64,000 nt of DNA from contig NZ_JAGPXX010000010.1 of NCBI RefSeq assembly GCF_018070345.1, positions 62,001 through 126,000 on the forward strand, in the 5' to 3' direction. Of this stretch, positions 44,469-52,286 are shown in pieces. A program made the position numbers and the translations under genes. How positions within the stretch are numbered: position 1 is the first letter of the stretch; each line of letters begins with the position of its first letter. Source of the stretch: Streptomyces sp. F63 (GTDB taxonomy: Bacteria; Actinomycetota; Actinomycetes; Streptomycetales; Streptomycetaceae). A model generated the notes under the pieces. That model worked only from the letters and a program-made list of their open reading frames with translations, was not told the DNA's origin and ran no database searches.

Positions 44469-45172
44469 TGACCGCGTGGTGGGACCACAACCCCGTGCGC
44501 ACGGAGGTGTCGCGCTCAGTGAAGCCGATTGAATACTCGTCCCAGGGCCGGGGCGCGCCCATGACAGGTCGCTACGTCGTCCCGAGCTTCGTGGAGCGCA
44601 CCGCGCAGGGAACCAGGGAACTGGACCCCTACGGCAAGCTCTTCAGTGAACGGGTGGTTTTCCTCGGACACCAGATCGACGACACGTCGGCCAACGACAT
44701 CATGGCGCAGCTGCTCTGCCTGGAGGCCATGGATCCGGACCGGGATATCTCCCTCTACATCAATTCGCCTGGAGGCTCCTTCACGGCGTTCACCGCCATC
44801 TACGACACCATGCAGTTCGTCAAGCCGGACATACAGACCGTCTGCCTGGGGCAGGCGACTTCTGCCGCCGCGGTGATTCTCGCTGCGGGCACGCCGGGGA
44901 AGCGGATGGCGCTGCCGGGCGCCCGGATACTCATTCAGCAGCCGTCCCACGAGGGAAGTCAGGGTCAGATATCCGACCTTGAGATCCAGGCCGCCGAGGT
45001 CGAACGGCTGCGTCTGGTCATGGAAAGAGTCCTGGCGGAACACACCGGGCAAACTCTGGAGCAGGTCTCCAACGATATCGAGAGGGACAAGTTCTTCACT
45101 TCCCAGGAGGCGAAGGAGTACGGGCTGATCGACCAGGTTGTGTCGCCGCGGTCGGTTCTCGGCGCGTCCTGA
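44468..45172 (+). CDS. clpP: ClpP2-like subunit paralogue with catalytic His replaced by Gln
   Basis: This 234-residue subunit resembles Streptomyces ClpP2: [36 protein letters not shown], and [20 protein letters not shown]. Ser132 in [10 protein letters not shown] is the nucleophile position. The catalytic His, normally in IHQP, is Gln157 (RILIQQP), so the triad is broken. The subunit may be structural in a mixed ClpP1P2-type barrel. The ATG overlaps the upstream stop (TGATG), giving coupled, near-equal synthesis. An internal ATG at 44562 is an alternative start. Placed beside an NRPS, the pair is a candidate self-resistance target. Confidence 0.9.
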   Translation: MTAWWDHNPVRTEVSRSVKPIEYSSQGRGAPMTGRYVVPSFVERTAQGTRELDPYGKLFSERVVFLGHQIDDTSANDIMAQLLCLEAMDPDRDISLYINSPGGSFTAFTAIYDTMQFVKPDIQTVCLGQATSAAAVILAAGTPGKRMALPGARILIQQPSHEGSQGQISDLEIQAAEVERLRLVMERVLAEHTGQTLEQVSNDIERDKFFTSQEAKEYGLIDQVVSPRSVLGAS

Positions 45173-45295
45173 CGCCCCTTTGTCTCTGCAAGCGGTGGTG
45201 CGGCACAGGGTCGGGACGGGCGCCCGACCCTGCCCGGGTCCGGGACGGAGGCCGAACCGGCCCGTGGTCCGGTACCTGTGCGGTCGCCGGCCGGA

Positions 45296-45520
45296 TCACT
45301 CCGTCATGGGCGGACACTCGGCGAGCCGGCCGACGACGTCGCGCCGGGCTCGCCGGGCATGCCGCGGGTGGTAGCCGATGCCGGGGCGCACGGCGCCCAG
45401 CGCCCGCCGTTGACGCCCAAGGCCAACGCCCACGTATCGGAGCTCGGCCAGGGCGTCGGCCCGGCGGCGCCGGAACTCGTTCGGCCCAGGCCCCTCGGCC
45501 CCGCACGCCGGTCCGGGCGG
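45296..45520 (-). pseudogene. Internally deleted paralogue of the hydrolase at 26093
   Basis: The minus strand reads EGPGPNEFRRRRADALAELRY and then jumps to GIGYHPRHARRARRDVVG and LAECPPMTE. These match two separate parts of the DLH-like protein at 26093-26818 (EGPGLNDFQRRRADALAELGY and HHPRHAQRAWRDVV...LAE). About 410-420 bases between them are missing. The two loci share the same stop position and the DNA is clearly similar (roughly three quarters identical by eye over the 3' end). It is a decayed second copy. Confidence 0.82.
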
Positions 45521-45616
45521 CACTTCGCCTTCCGGTTCCGGGGACGGTTCGGACTCCCGGCCCTCGGCGGATTCCCGGTTCGCCGCCCACCCCTGTGAGC
45601 AACTTCGTTTGTTTCA

Positions 45617-45644
45617 TTGACATTTCACTCAGAAGTCTTACTGT
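45617..45644 (+). promoter_or_regulatory. Promoter of the LPMO gene
   Basis: TTGACA (45617-45622), a 16-base spacer and TACTGT (45639-45644) form a good sigma-70-type promoter 47 bases upstream of the ATG. The CebR-type operator follows immediately, where transcription would start. Confidence 0.7.
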
Positions 45645-45658
45645 TGGGAGCGCTCCCA
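45645..45658. promoter_or_regulatory. CebR-type operator TGGGAGCGCTCCCA
   Basis: This perfect 14-bp palindrome is the well-known actinobacterial CebR/CelR site, from which the LacI-family repressor is released by cello-oligosaccharides. It overlaps the expected start of the LPMO transcript, so the gene should be induced on cellulose. Confidence 0.85.
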
Positions 45659-45690
45659 TGGTGCTTGGCGACTAGAAGGAGTTCCCCCAC

Positions 45691-46362
45691 ATGCGCAAGA
45701 ACCCATCAACCGGGCGTTCCCGGTCGGCCCTCCGCCGGCCTCTCCAGGCGCTCATCATGCTGTTCGCCGTGGCTGTCGGCGCCCTGGCCTGGTCGGCCCC
45801 CGCCCAGGCTCACGGCAGCATCGTCAACCCCGCCTCCCGCGCGTACCAGTGCTGGCAGACGTGGGGCAGCAACCACACGAGCCCGGCCATGCAGACCGAA
45901 GACCCCATGTGTTATCAGGCGTTCCAGGCCAATCCCGACACCATGTGGAACTGGATGAGCGCGCTCCGCGACGGCCTCGGTGGCCAGTTCCAGGCGCGGA
46001 CCCCCGACGGGACGCTCTGCAGCAACAACCTCTCGAGGAACGCCAGCCTGAACAAGCCCGGGCAGTGGAAGACGACCAACATCAGCAACAACTTCACGGT
46101 CCAGCTGCACGACCAGGCGTCCCACGGTGCCGACTACTTCAAGGTCTACGTGAGCAAGCAGGGCTTCAACCCCCAGACCCAGACCCTGGGCTGGGGCAAC
46201 CTCGACTTCATCACGCAGACCGGCCGCTACGCCCCGGCGCAGGACATCAGCTTCAACGTCAACACGTCCGGCTACAGCGGACATCACATCCTGTTCGTGA
46301 TCTGGCAGGCCTCGCACCTCGACCAGGCCTACATGTGGTGCAGTGACGTGAACTTCGGCTGA
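45691..46362 (+). CDS. AA10 lytic polysaccharide monooxygenase, secreted
   Basis: This 223-residue copper enzyme cleaves cellulose or chitin oxidatively outside the cell. A twin-Arg-like/basic N-region and hydrophobic core end at APAQA, leaving His41 as the mature N-terminus (HGSIVNP), the first histidine-brace ligand. His145 in the SHGADYF segment should be the second. Cys pairs at about 54/74 and 110/217 support folding. HILFVIWQASHLDQAYMWCSDVNF closes the domain; there is no carbohydrate-binding module. The ATG follows AGAAGGAG. The CebR-type operator argues for cellulose regulation, while sequence also resembles single-domain chitin-active members. Confidence 0.92.
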   Translation: MRKNPSTGRSRSALRRPLQALIMLFAVAVGALAWSAPAQAHGSIVNPASRAYQCWQTWGSNHTSPAMQTEDPMCYQAFQANPDTMWNWMSALRDGLGGQFQARTPDGTLCSNNLSRNASLNKPGQWKTTNISNNFTVQLHDQASHGADYFKVYVSKQGFNPQTQTLGWGNLDFITQTGRYAPAQDISFNVNTSGYSGHHILFVIWQASHLDQAYMWCSDVNFG

Positions 46363-46427
46363 GCCGGAGAGCGCCGCACACGGCACCGGCCGCTGCCGGG
46401 CGCCGGCACCCCGCCGCCCGGCCGGCC

Positions 46428-46480
46428 GAGCCCCGTCGGGGCAGGGGACCCATGGGGTCACCCTGCCCCCGACGGGGCTC
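46428..46480. terminator. Long hairpin after the LPMO gene
   Basis: GAGCCCCGTCGGGGCAGGG (46428-46446) pairs with 46461-46480 with one bulged C. The loop carries a further GACCC/GGGTC pair. The element lies 65 bases after the LPMO stop and should terminate its transcript. Confidence 0.82.
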
Positions 46481-46735
46481 CCCGCGCTGCTGGTGAGAAC
46501 ACACCCGGCCGCGGGGCGTGTCGCGCCGCCCGGCGTACCCGCGCCGCCCCGGCCTGCCCCGGGCGCCGACCACTCCCGGAGACCTCCTGCCCAGGGACGA
46601 AACCGCCTCCCGGAACCCGCCTCAGTGGCCCGCCCTCGGCTTGTGCGGCCTTCCGCGCGGGGGCATCAGCCCTGGCCGCGTGCGTCTCTCCGGCCCGTTT
46701 GAACACCCGCAAACCACGCCGCGTTCTAAGGGTAA

Positions 46736-46751
46736 TTGCGAGCTCTCGCAA
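46736..46751. promoter_or_regulatory. Inverted repeat TTGCGAG-CT-CTCGCAA
   Basis: Seven-base perfect arms separated by CT lie 31 bases before the CHRD-like gene, next to a TAAGGGTAATT sequence that could hold the -10 box. The position fits a repressor operator. No family can be named from the site alone. The remaining bases between 46363 and 46781 hold only the terminator. Confidence 0.5.
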
Positions 46752-46781
46752 CGAGATCCCCACGGACAAGGAACGCATGTG

Positions 46782-47600
46782 ATGCCCAAGCGAACCCGCC
46801 GTCTCACCGTACTGGCCGCTCTGCCCACCGCCGCCCTGCTCACCGCTGGCGCCTCCTCCCCGGTGTTCGCCGAGTCGGAGACTCCCGCCTTCCATCTCGA
46901 CCTGGAGCAGTTGAACGACTCCGGCTCCCGGGGCACGGCCATGGTGAGCCTGCGCGGCAACGAGATGACGGTGTGGATCAAGTCCGAGGGCATGGTGCCG
47001 GGGCAGCCCTCGGCGCAGCACCTGCACGGCTCGACCGAAGGGCGCGACTTCGTCTGCCCGGACGACAGCGCCGACACCAACAAGGACGGGATCCTCGACA
47101 ACACCGAAGCCACCGTCCACTACGGCGACATCAACATCGCGCTGACCGTCTCCGGGGACACCGACGCGGCGACCAGCGGGCTCGCGGTGGACCGGATGCC
47201 GGTGGCCGACGCCAACGGCAAGGTCTCCTACAAGCGGACCATCGAGGTCGGGCAGGACGTGGTCGAGAAGATCAAGGACCTGCACATCGTCCAGCACGGC
47301 ATCGATCCCAACGGCAACGGCGAGTACGACTTCGACGGCGCCGGCAAGAGTGAACTGGACCCGAAGCTGCCCCAGGAGGCGACCGCGCCCACCAACTGCG
47401 GCGAGGTCAAGGGCGCGTCGGTCGGGTCCGTCCCGGTCGGCGGGATCGAGACCGGCGGCGGGGCGGAGCGGCCGGCCACGTCCCCCTACGTGATCGGCGC
47501 CACCGGTGCCGCCTCGGCGGCGGTGGCCGGGATGCTGTTCGCCGTTCGCCGGCGGAAGGCGTCCGGTGTCCCGGCGACGGAGACCGGGGGTGCCGCGTGA
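46782..47600 (+). CDS. CHRD-domain-like secreted protein with C-terminal membrane anchor
   Basis: The 272-residue product has a signal peptide (about 1-31, ending SSPVFA). The domain contains TVWIKSEGMVPGQPSAQHLHGS near 70, DTNKDGILDNTEATVHYGDIN near 105 (an EF-hand-like calcium loop) and IVQHGIDPNGNGEYDFDG near 186. This is a CHRD-like arrangement of two His-rich strands. The C-terminus has a Gly/Pro linker, a hydrophobic segment (about 236-256) and RRRK, an anchor. No LPxTG/LAxTG motif is seen. The stop overlaps the sortase gene (GTGA), so the two form an operon. Confidence 0.75.
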   Translation: MPKRTRRLTVLAALPTAALLTAGASSPVFAESETPAFHLDLEQLNDSGSRGTAMVSLRGNEMTVWIKSEGMVPGQPSAQHLHGSTEGRDFVCPDDSADTNKDGILDNTEATVHYGDINIALTVSGDTDAATSGLAVDRMPVADANGKVSYKRTIEVGQDVVEKIKDLHIVQHGIDPNGNGEYDFDGAGKSELDPKLPQEATAPTNCGEVKGASVGSVPVGGIETGGGAERPATSPYVIGATGAASAAVAGMLFAVRRRKASGVPATETGGAA

Positions 47601-48262
47601 ACCGCTCGGCAGAGAGCGTACGGGCCGGGGGGCGGCGCGTCCCCGCTGCCCTGATCGCCGCCACCGCGGCCCTGCTGGTGCTCACCGCCTGCGGGGGGCA
47701 GGGCACATCGGCCTCGCAGCCGCCCCCGGCGCAGAGCGCGACGGGCGGGGCAGCCGGCGGCGAGGCGCCGGGCGCGGGCTCGGGCGCGGGCCAGGCGGCC
47801 GCTGCTCTGGACCGGTCGGTGCCGCAGCAGGTCAGCATCCCCTCCCTCGGTGTCTCCAGCGCCCTGGAAACCCTGGGGCAGAACAAGGACGGGGCGATGA
47901 CCACCCCCAAGAACCCGGACCTGGCGGGTTGGTACGAGCCGGGGCCCACTCCCGGCTCCGAGGGGCCCGCGGTGATCGCCGGGCACGTGACCTGGAACGG
48001 CGAGGACGCGGTGTTCAAGGACCTGAAGACGCTGAAGGCCGGCGACACGGTCGAGGTGAAGCGCCAGGACGGGAAGACGGCCACCTTCACCGTGGACCGC
48101 GTCGAGGAGTATCCGAAGAAGGAATTCCCCACGCTGGAGGTCTACAAGAACCTCGACCACGCGGGGCTGAGGCTGGTCACCTGCGGAGGTGAGTTCGACG
48201 CGGACCGGCACTACTACACCCACAACGTCGTGGTGTTCGCGAGCATGACGGGCGTCGCGTAG
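47597..48262 (+). CDS. Class F sortase, probable lipoprotein
   Basis: This 221-residue sortase has a lipobox-like LTACGG near residue 33, a disordered Ser/Pro/Gly linker, and a catalytic domain (about 75-221). VIAGHVTW near residue 131 supplies the catalytic His and LVTCGGEFD near 197 the Cys. An Arg in the following DADRHYYTHNVVVFA completes the usual triad. Class F sortases are common in Actinobacteria with poorly known substrates. The GTG start overlaps the stop of the CHRD-like anchored protein, which is the best substrate or partner candidate although it lacks a standard sorting motif. Confidence 0.88.
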   Translation: MNRSAESVRAGGRRVPAALIAATAALLVLTACGGQGTSASQPPPAQSATGGAAGGEAPGAGSGAGQAAAALDRSVPQQVSIPSLGVSSALETLGQNKDGAMTTPKNPDLAGWYEPGPTPGSEGPAVIAGHVTWNGEDAVFKDLKTLKAGDTVEVKRQDGKTATFTVDRVEEYPKKEFPTLEVYKNLDHAGLRLVTCGGEFDADRHYYTHNVVVFASMTGVA

Positions 48263-48763
48263 GCGGCTGGAGCCGAGATGCGGCGGCCCCCGACCGCCGG
48301 CGCTCCTCCGCGCAGCGGAACTGTCACGGCCGTCTCCCGCCGGGCCGCGGGCCCGGTGATCGGGGACCGGCCGCGGGCTCCCGGCGGCCCGGGGGCTCCA
48401 GGCACCTCCGCGGCTGCTTCCGCCGGGAAGACCTCCTCCGCCGGGCAGTTCGAGGAGCCGCCGGTCAGACGCCGGCCGTGAACCGCGTGCGCGGATACGC
48501 GCCGAAGACGCGCGCGCCGGGCAGGCGCCGGGTGTGGATGAGGGCTTGCGCCGCGGGGGCACCACGTGGCGTGTCCCGGGCCGCGGCGCGGTGACGGCGT
48601 GCTCGCACTCTCCGGGGTGCCCCCGGTCTGCCGGCGCCTCGGGGGCCGTGCGGACCTCGTCCTGGAGCGCGCGGGACGGCGGCGTATGGCGAATGGGCGT
48701 CAGGTACGGGAGGCGTGTGCGCGAGCGCGGGCGGGCCCGGCCGCGCCGGATCCGGCAGTACCC

Positions 48764-48817
48764 ATGACTCCCATGACTCCCATGACTCCGATGACTCGGA
48801 TGACTCGGATGACTCGG
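48764..48817. repeat. Six tandem copies of ATGACTCNN
   Basis: Six 9-bp units run without interruption. The first three end CC, CC and CG, and the last three end GG. If translated they would give Asp/Ser-rich repeats, but no credible gene contains them. Confidence 0.85.
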
Positions 48818-48900
48818 ACGAGAAGGTCCCTCGTCGGTGGGGCCGCGTGCGAGGGGTGTTGACGTCGTTCAACGGTTCCCTATCATTCAGGTTGCTCGAT

Positions 48901-48937
48901 ACTTCGACCCTTGTTCGGTATGCCGAACAATCGAAGT
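48901..48937. promoter_or_regulatory. Nested palindrome around TTGTTCGG-TATG-CCGAACAA
   Basis: The inner arms are TTGTTCGG (48911-48918) and CCGAACAA (48923-48930). Outside them ACTTCGA (48901-48907) pairs with TCGAAGT (48931-48937), with three unpaired bases on the left. Such a long dyad is typical of a dimeric or tetrameric repressor operator. The next intact gene is GH62, more than 550 bases away. Confidence 0.6.
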
Positions 48938-49503
48938 CGCTCCATCGCACAGCAGCGCATCTCCGGGTCCCCCTCGAACGCCGAACCCCAAGGAGCCTGC
49001 CGCATGGGTACGTCATGCCCCTACGTCATGTCATGGGCTGATCAATCTTCCCCGTCGTCGCGCGCCGACGGCCACCGCCGGCCTCGCTGCCCGCGTGGTC
49101 CGCCCGCTGACGGGGCCCTCCCGCGCCGCGGCCGCGCCCGCCCGGGCACCGGCCCGCGTCACCGCCCGGGGGTACGCGAACGGGTGATCCGGCAGGGCCG
49201 GCGGACGACTGGCGGACATCGAAGCCATCCGCGATCCGCGCCGGAACACCCCCCACGCCCCGGCCGCGACCCTCCACCACGCGCCGGGCGTGCCGACCGC
49301 GGGCCCCATGCGGCCCCAGGGCCCCGGGCCCCACCCGTCTTTCCGGAGGTCGCGCCGCCTTTCCGGAGGCCGCGCAAGGCCGGGAAGTCACCAGCGGCCT
49401 GCCGTGGTGCTCGAACAGACCGCGCACACCGCCCTGCACCGACCGTCCGGGCACCTCTGGCGAGGTGCGCCGGAGCCGACCGCTCAAAGATGAGGAACCC
49501 CCC

Positions 49504-50532
49504 ATGCACAGAGGAAGTTTCCGCCTCAGGCATCCGTCCGTGGCGCTGGCCGCCGTGGTCGCGGGCTTATTCGCGTTGGTGGCGACGCTCGTCGCGCCCC
49601 CGGCCCGGGCGACCGCCAGCGGCGCCACGTGTGCTCTCCCGTCGGCGTACCGGTGGTCGTCGTCGGGCGCGCTGGCGCAGCCCGCGCACGGATGGGCCTC
49701 GCTGAAGGACTTCACCGCCGTGAAACACAACGGCAAGTACCTGGTCTACGGGTCGAACTACTCGGGATCGGCGTACGGCTCGATGATGTTCACCCCCTTC
49801 ACGAACTGGTCCGACATGGCGTGGACCGGCCAGAACGGGATGAACCAGGGCACGGTGGCGCCCACGCTGTTCTACTTCGCACCCAAGAACATCTGGGTGC
49901 TGGCGTACCAGTGGGGTCAGTGGCCGTTCATCTACCGCACGTCGAGCGACCCCACCAACCCCAACGGCTGGTCCGCTCCGCAGCCGCTGTTCACCGGGAG
50001 CATCTCCGGCTCCGACACCGGCCCGATCGACCAGACCCTGATCGCCGACGACCGGAACATGTACCTGTTCTTCGCCGGTGACAACGGCAGGATCTACCGG
50101 GCGAGCATGCCGATCGGGAACTTCCCCGGCAACTTCGGCTCGTCGTACACGACGATCATGAGCGACACCAAGGCCAACCTGTTCGAGGGCGTACAGGTCT
50201 ACAAGGTGCAGGGCCAGAACCAGTACCTCATGATCGTCGAGGCGATGGGGGCGAACGGGCGCTACTTCCGCTCCTTCACGTCCAACAGCCTGAACGGCTC
50301 GTGGACCCCGCAGGCCGCGAGCGAGAGCAACCCCTTCGCGGGCAGGGCCAACAGCGGCGCCACCTGGACCAACGACATCAGCCACGGCGACCTGGTCCGT
50401 AACAACCCCGACCAGACCATGACCGTCGACCCCTGCAATCTGCAACTCCTCTACCAGGGCAAGGACCCCAACGCGGGCGGCGAATACAACCGTCTGCCGT
50501 GGCGGCCGGGTCTCCTCACCCTGCAGCGCTGA
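49504..50532 (+). CDS. GH62 alpha-L-arabinofuranosidase, secreted
   Basis: This 342-residue enzyme removes arabinose side chains from arabinoxylan. A signal peptide (1 to about 37) precedes the five-bladed GH62 domain. [19 protein letters not shown] carries the first catalytic Asp near residue 69. [21 protein letters not shown] near 177 carries the pKa-modulating Asp. [12 protein letters not shown] near 222 carries the general acid Glu. No carbohydrate-binding module is attached. The ATG follows GATGAGGAA. It may belong with the LPMO gene upstream in plant-polysaccharide use; the nested palindrome at 48901 might control it from a distance. Short GGTTCCC tandem units follow the stop. Confidence 0.93.
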   Translation: MHRGSFRLRHPSVALAAVVAGLFALVATLVAPPARATASGATCALPSAYRWSSSGALAQPAHGWASLKDFTAVKHNGKYLVYGSNYSGSAYGSMMFTPFTNWSDMAWTGQNGMNQGTVAPTLFYFAPKNIWVLAYQWGQWPFIYRTSSDPTNPNGWSAPQPLFTGSISGSDTGPIDQTLIADDRNMYLFFAGDNGRIYRASMPIGNFPGNFGSSYTTIMSDTKANLFEGVQVYKVQGQNQYLMIVEAMGANGRYFRSFTSNSLNGSWTPQAASESNPFAGRANSGATWTNDISHGDLVRNNPDQTMTVDPCNLQLLYQGKDPNAGGEYNRLPWRPGLLTLQR

Positions 50533-50741
50533 CCCTTCCGGTTCCCGGTTCCCGGTTCCCGCCTTCCGGCTCCCCGCTTCACGGTGGCCGTGATGGGGCG
50601 CGGCCTGCGGGCGGGCAGGGCGCGAGCGGTTGACGGCATGGACGCCCTGGCCGGATCGACGTCGCCGGGACGGCACCAGGCCCTGTGGCCGGGCGACCCC
50701 GGGGTGCCGTGATGTCACGGCGCCCCGGGGAGGGAAGGACG

Positions 50742-52100
50742 TCAGGCGGCCCGGGGGAGGTCCTCCCGCGGCCCGTCCTCGGCCTCGCCGGGCGCGACCC
50801 CGGTTTCGTCCTCGGCCTCGTCCCCGGGCTCGATGTCCCGGACGCAGACCTTGTTCTGGCGGAGGTCGATGCTGCTCACCTCGAGGTCGAGGATTTCGCC
50901 GAGCTCGATTCCACCGTGGTTGAGGTCGTGCCGCAGCTGCCCGCTCATTGCCGAGCAGTGCAGGAACACCGGGCGGTCCCGGCCGGGAACCCGCAGCAGC
51001 ACATAGCCGCCCCGGCCCTCCGGAACGATCTTCACCACTTCGCCCTCCAGCCGCTCGTGCAGCGCCACCCCGGGCGACGCCACCCCGGGCGACGCCGCCC
51101 CGGCCGGCGCCGTACCGGCGGACGGAAAGGGGGCCGCGGGCCGACCCCGTCCCTGCGCCAGGGCCAGGGTGACCCGGCGCCGGCGGCTCTCCACCGACAG
51201 CACCGTCACCTCCACCCGGCTGCCCGGAGTGAGCTCCGTCCCGGGTGGCAGCGAGCTGCGCGGCACCAGGCCGTTGACGGGCCCGGAGACCCGGACGAAC
51301 GCCCCCGCCTGCCGCACGCTGTGCACCGTGCCGGTGAAGGTGTGCCCCACCGGGTGGGTGGCCTCCAGCCGGCGCCACGGGTTCTGCTGGCCGCTGAGCA
51401 GCGTGTATTTGGTGCCGCCCGCCGGGAGCATCTCGAAGGCGCCGTCCAGCCACTCGCCCACCGCGCAGAACCGGGTCATGTCGGTGACGATCCGCGACCA
51501 GTCGAGATCCTCTCCGCTGAGCACCCCCAGGGTGCCGTCGGCGGCCCGTACCACCGCGAAGTCCGCGGAGACGCTGACGACCTGGGCGCGGGCCGGGGTG
51601 ACCCCGCCGGTCGCCAGCGGTATCAGCGCCATCTCCTGGGCGGGCTCCAGGCGCACCGCCTCCAGCTGCTGCCGCAGCTCCGCCCGCATCCGCGCCATGT
51701 CCGCGTACAGCGGGGTGTACGGGATGTGGCGCAGCCCGCGGACGTCGCTGGGGATGTCGTCCGCGTGTTGCGCGAGGTAGATCATGCGCTTGCCGATCAG
51801 CTTGGCGGCCATGTACTCCATGGCCACGTTGGGCGTCCGGCAGGAGAAGTCGACGATGCAGACCTCGGCCTGCTGGATGCCGCGCCACACCACGTCCAGC
51901 ACGTTGGCCGGGCCGTAGACGCTGTCGGCGCGGACCGGCGTCATGCCGGCCTCCGTGACGACCGGGCTGATGACGTCCTGGAAGTGCCAGTCGAAGTCGA
52001 ACTCGTCGTCGTTGCGGAGGGTCTTCCTGCCCATGGGCGTGATGACGAGCACGGTGCCGGGAACGGTCTGCTCGTCGCGGGTGAGCCGGATGTCATGCAT
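50742..52100 (-). CDS. Deoxyribosyltransferase/TIR-like domain protein with two S1-like domains
   Basis: The 452-residue product begins with an alpha/beta domain (about 12-135). VLVITPMGRKTL, a conserved VRADSVYG, VCIVDFSCRTPNVAMEYMAA and KRMIYLAQHADDIPSDVRG resemble nucleoside 2-deoxyribosyltransferase-like/TIR-like domains of bacterial conflict proteins. An uncertain middle follows, then an S1 domain (about 250-318, GHTFTGTVHSVRQAGAFVRV) and a second S1-like domain (about 355-430). The S1 parts suggest RNA or nucleotide binding. The start at 52100 has GGAAGG eight bases upstream. It is divergent from the SARP-receiver regulator gene, which may control it. Confidence 0.68.
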   Translation of the reverse strand: MHDIRLTRDEQTVPGTVLVITPMGRKTLRNDDEFDFDWHFQDVISPVVTEAGMTPVRADSVYGPANVLDVVWRGIQQAEVCIVDFSCRTPNVAMEYMAAKLIGKRMIYLAQHADDIPSDVRGLRHIPYTPLYADMARMRAELRQQLEAVRLEPAQEMALIPLATGGVTPARAQVVSVSADFAVVRAADGTLGVLSGEDLDWSRIVTDMTRFCAVGEWLDGAFEMLPAGGTKYTLLSGQQNPWRRLEATHPVGHTFTGTVHSVRQAGAFVRVSGPVNGLVPRSSLPPGTELTPGSRVEVTVLSVESRRRRVTLALAQGRGRPAAPFPSAGTAPAGAASPGVASPGVALHERLEGEVVKIVPEGRGGYVLLRVPGRDRPVFLHCSAMSGQLRHDLNHGGIELGEILDLEVSSIDLRQNKVCVRDIEPGDEAEDETGVAPGEAEDGPREDLPRAA

Positions 52101-52286
52101 GACGGTTGCCTTCCGGGAGGAGGCGCCTGCTGCGCCCCGTTGGGATGAGGATCCCGGGCGCAACCGGTCTTTGCCCGCTTCGTCCGTTGAGCTTCCGCGG
52201 CCCTCCTCCACCGGCCGCGGGCGCGGGCTCAAGGGGACCTCAACGTACGCCCCACACGCGGCGGTTGACCGCTGCACAATTGGCCC

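Larger units (their letters stand above)
48263..49503. other. 1.2 kb gene-poor region before the GH62 gene
   Basis: No convincing gene is seen here. It holds a 9-bp tandem repeat (48764-48817) and a nested palindrome (48901-48937). AAGGAG with an ATG at 49003 follows, opening a frame that soon loses coding bias. In another frame downstream, a basic then hydrophobic stretch around 49033-49150 looks like a degraded signal peptide. One reading is a decayed secreted-enzyme gene whose operator survives. Confidence 0.45.

Noticed and set aside
48764-48817. Tandem array as a CRISPR
   Set aside because: The 9-bp units are directly adjacent without spacers and no cas genes are present.
48715-49041. 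Small protein with HDS/DDS repeats
   Set aside because: It only reflects the 9-bp tandem array; there is no ribosome site, and coding bias is lost outside the repeat.
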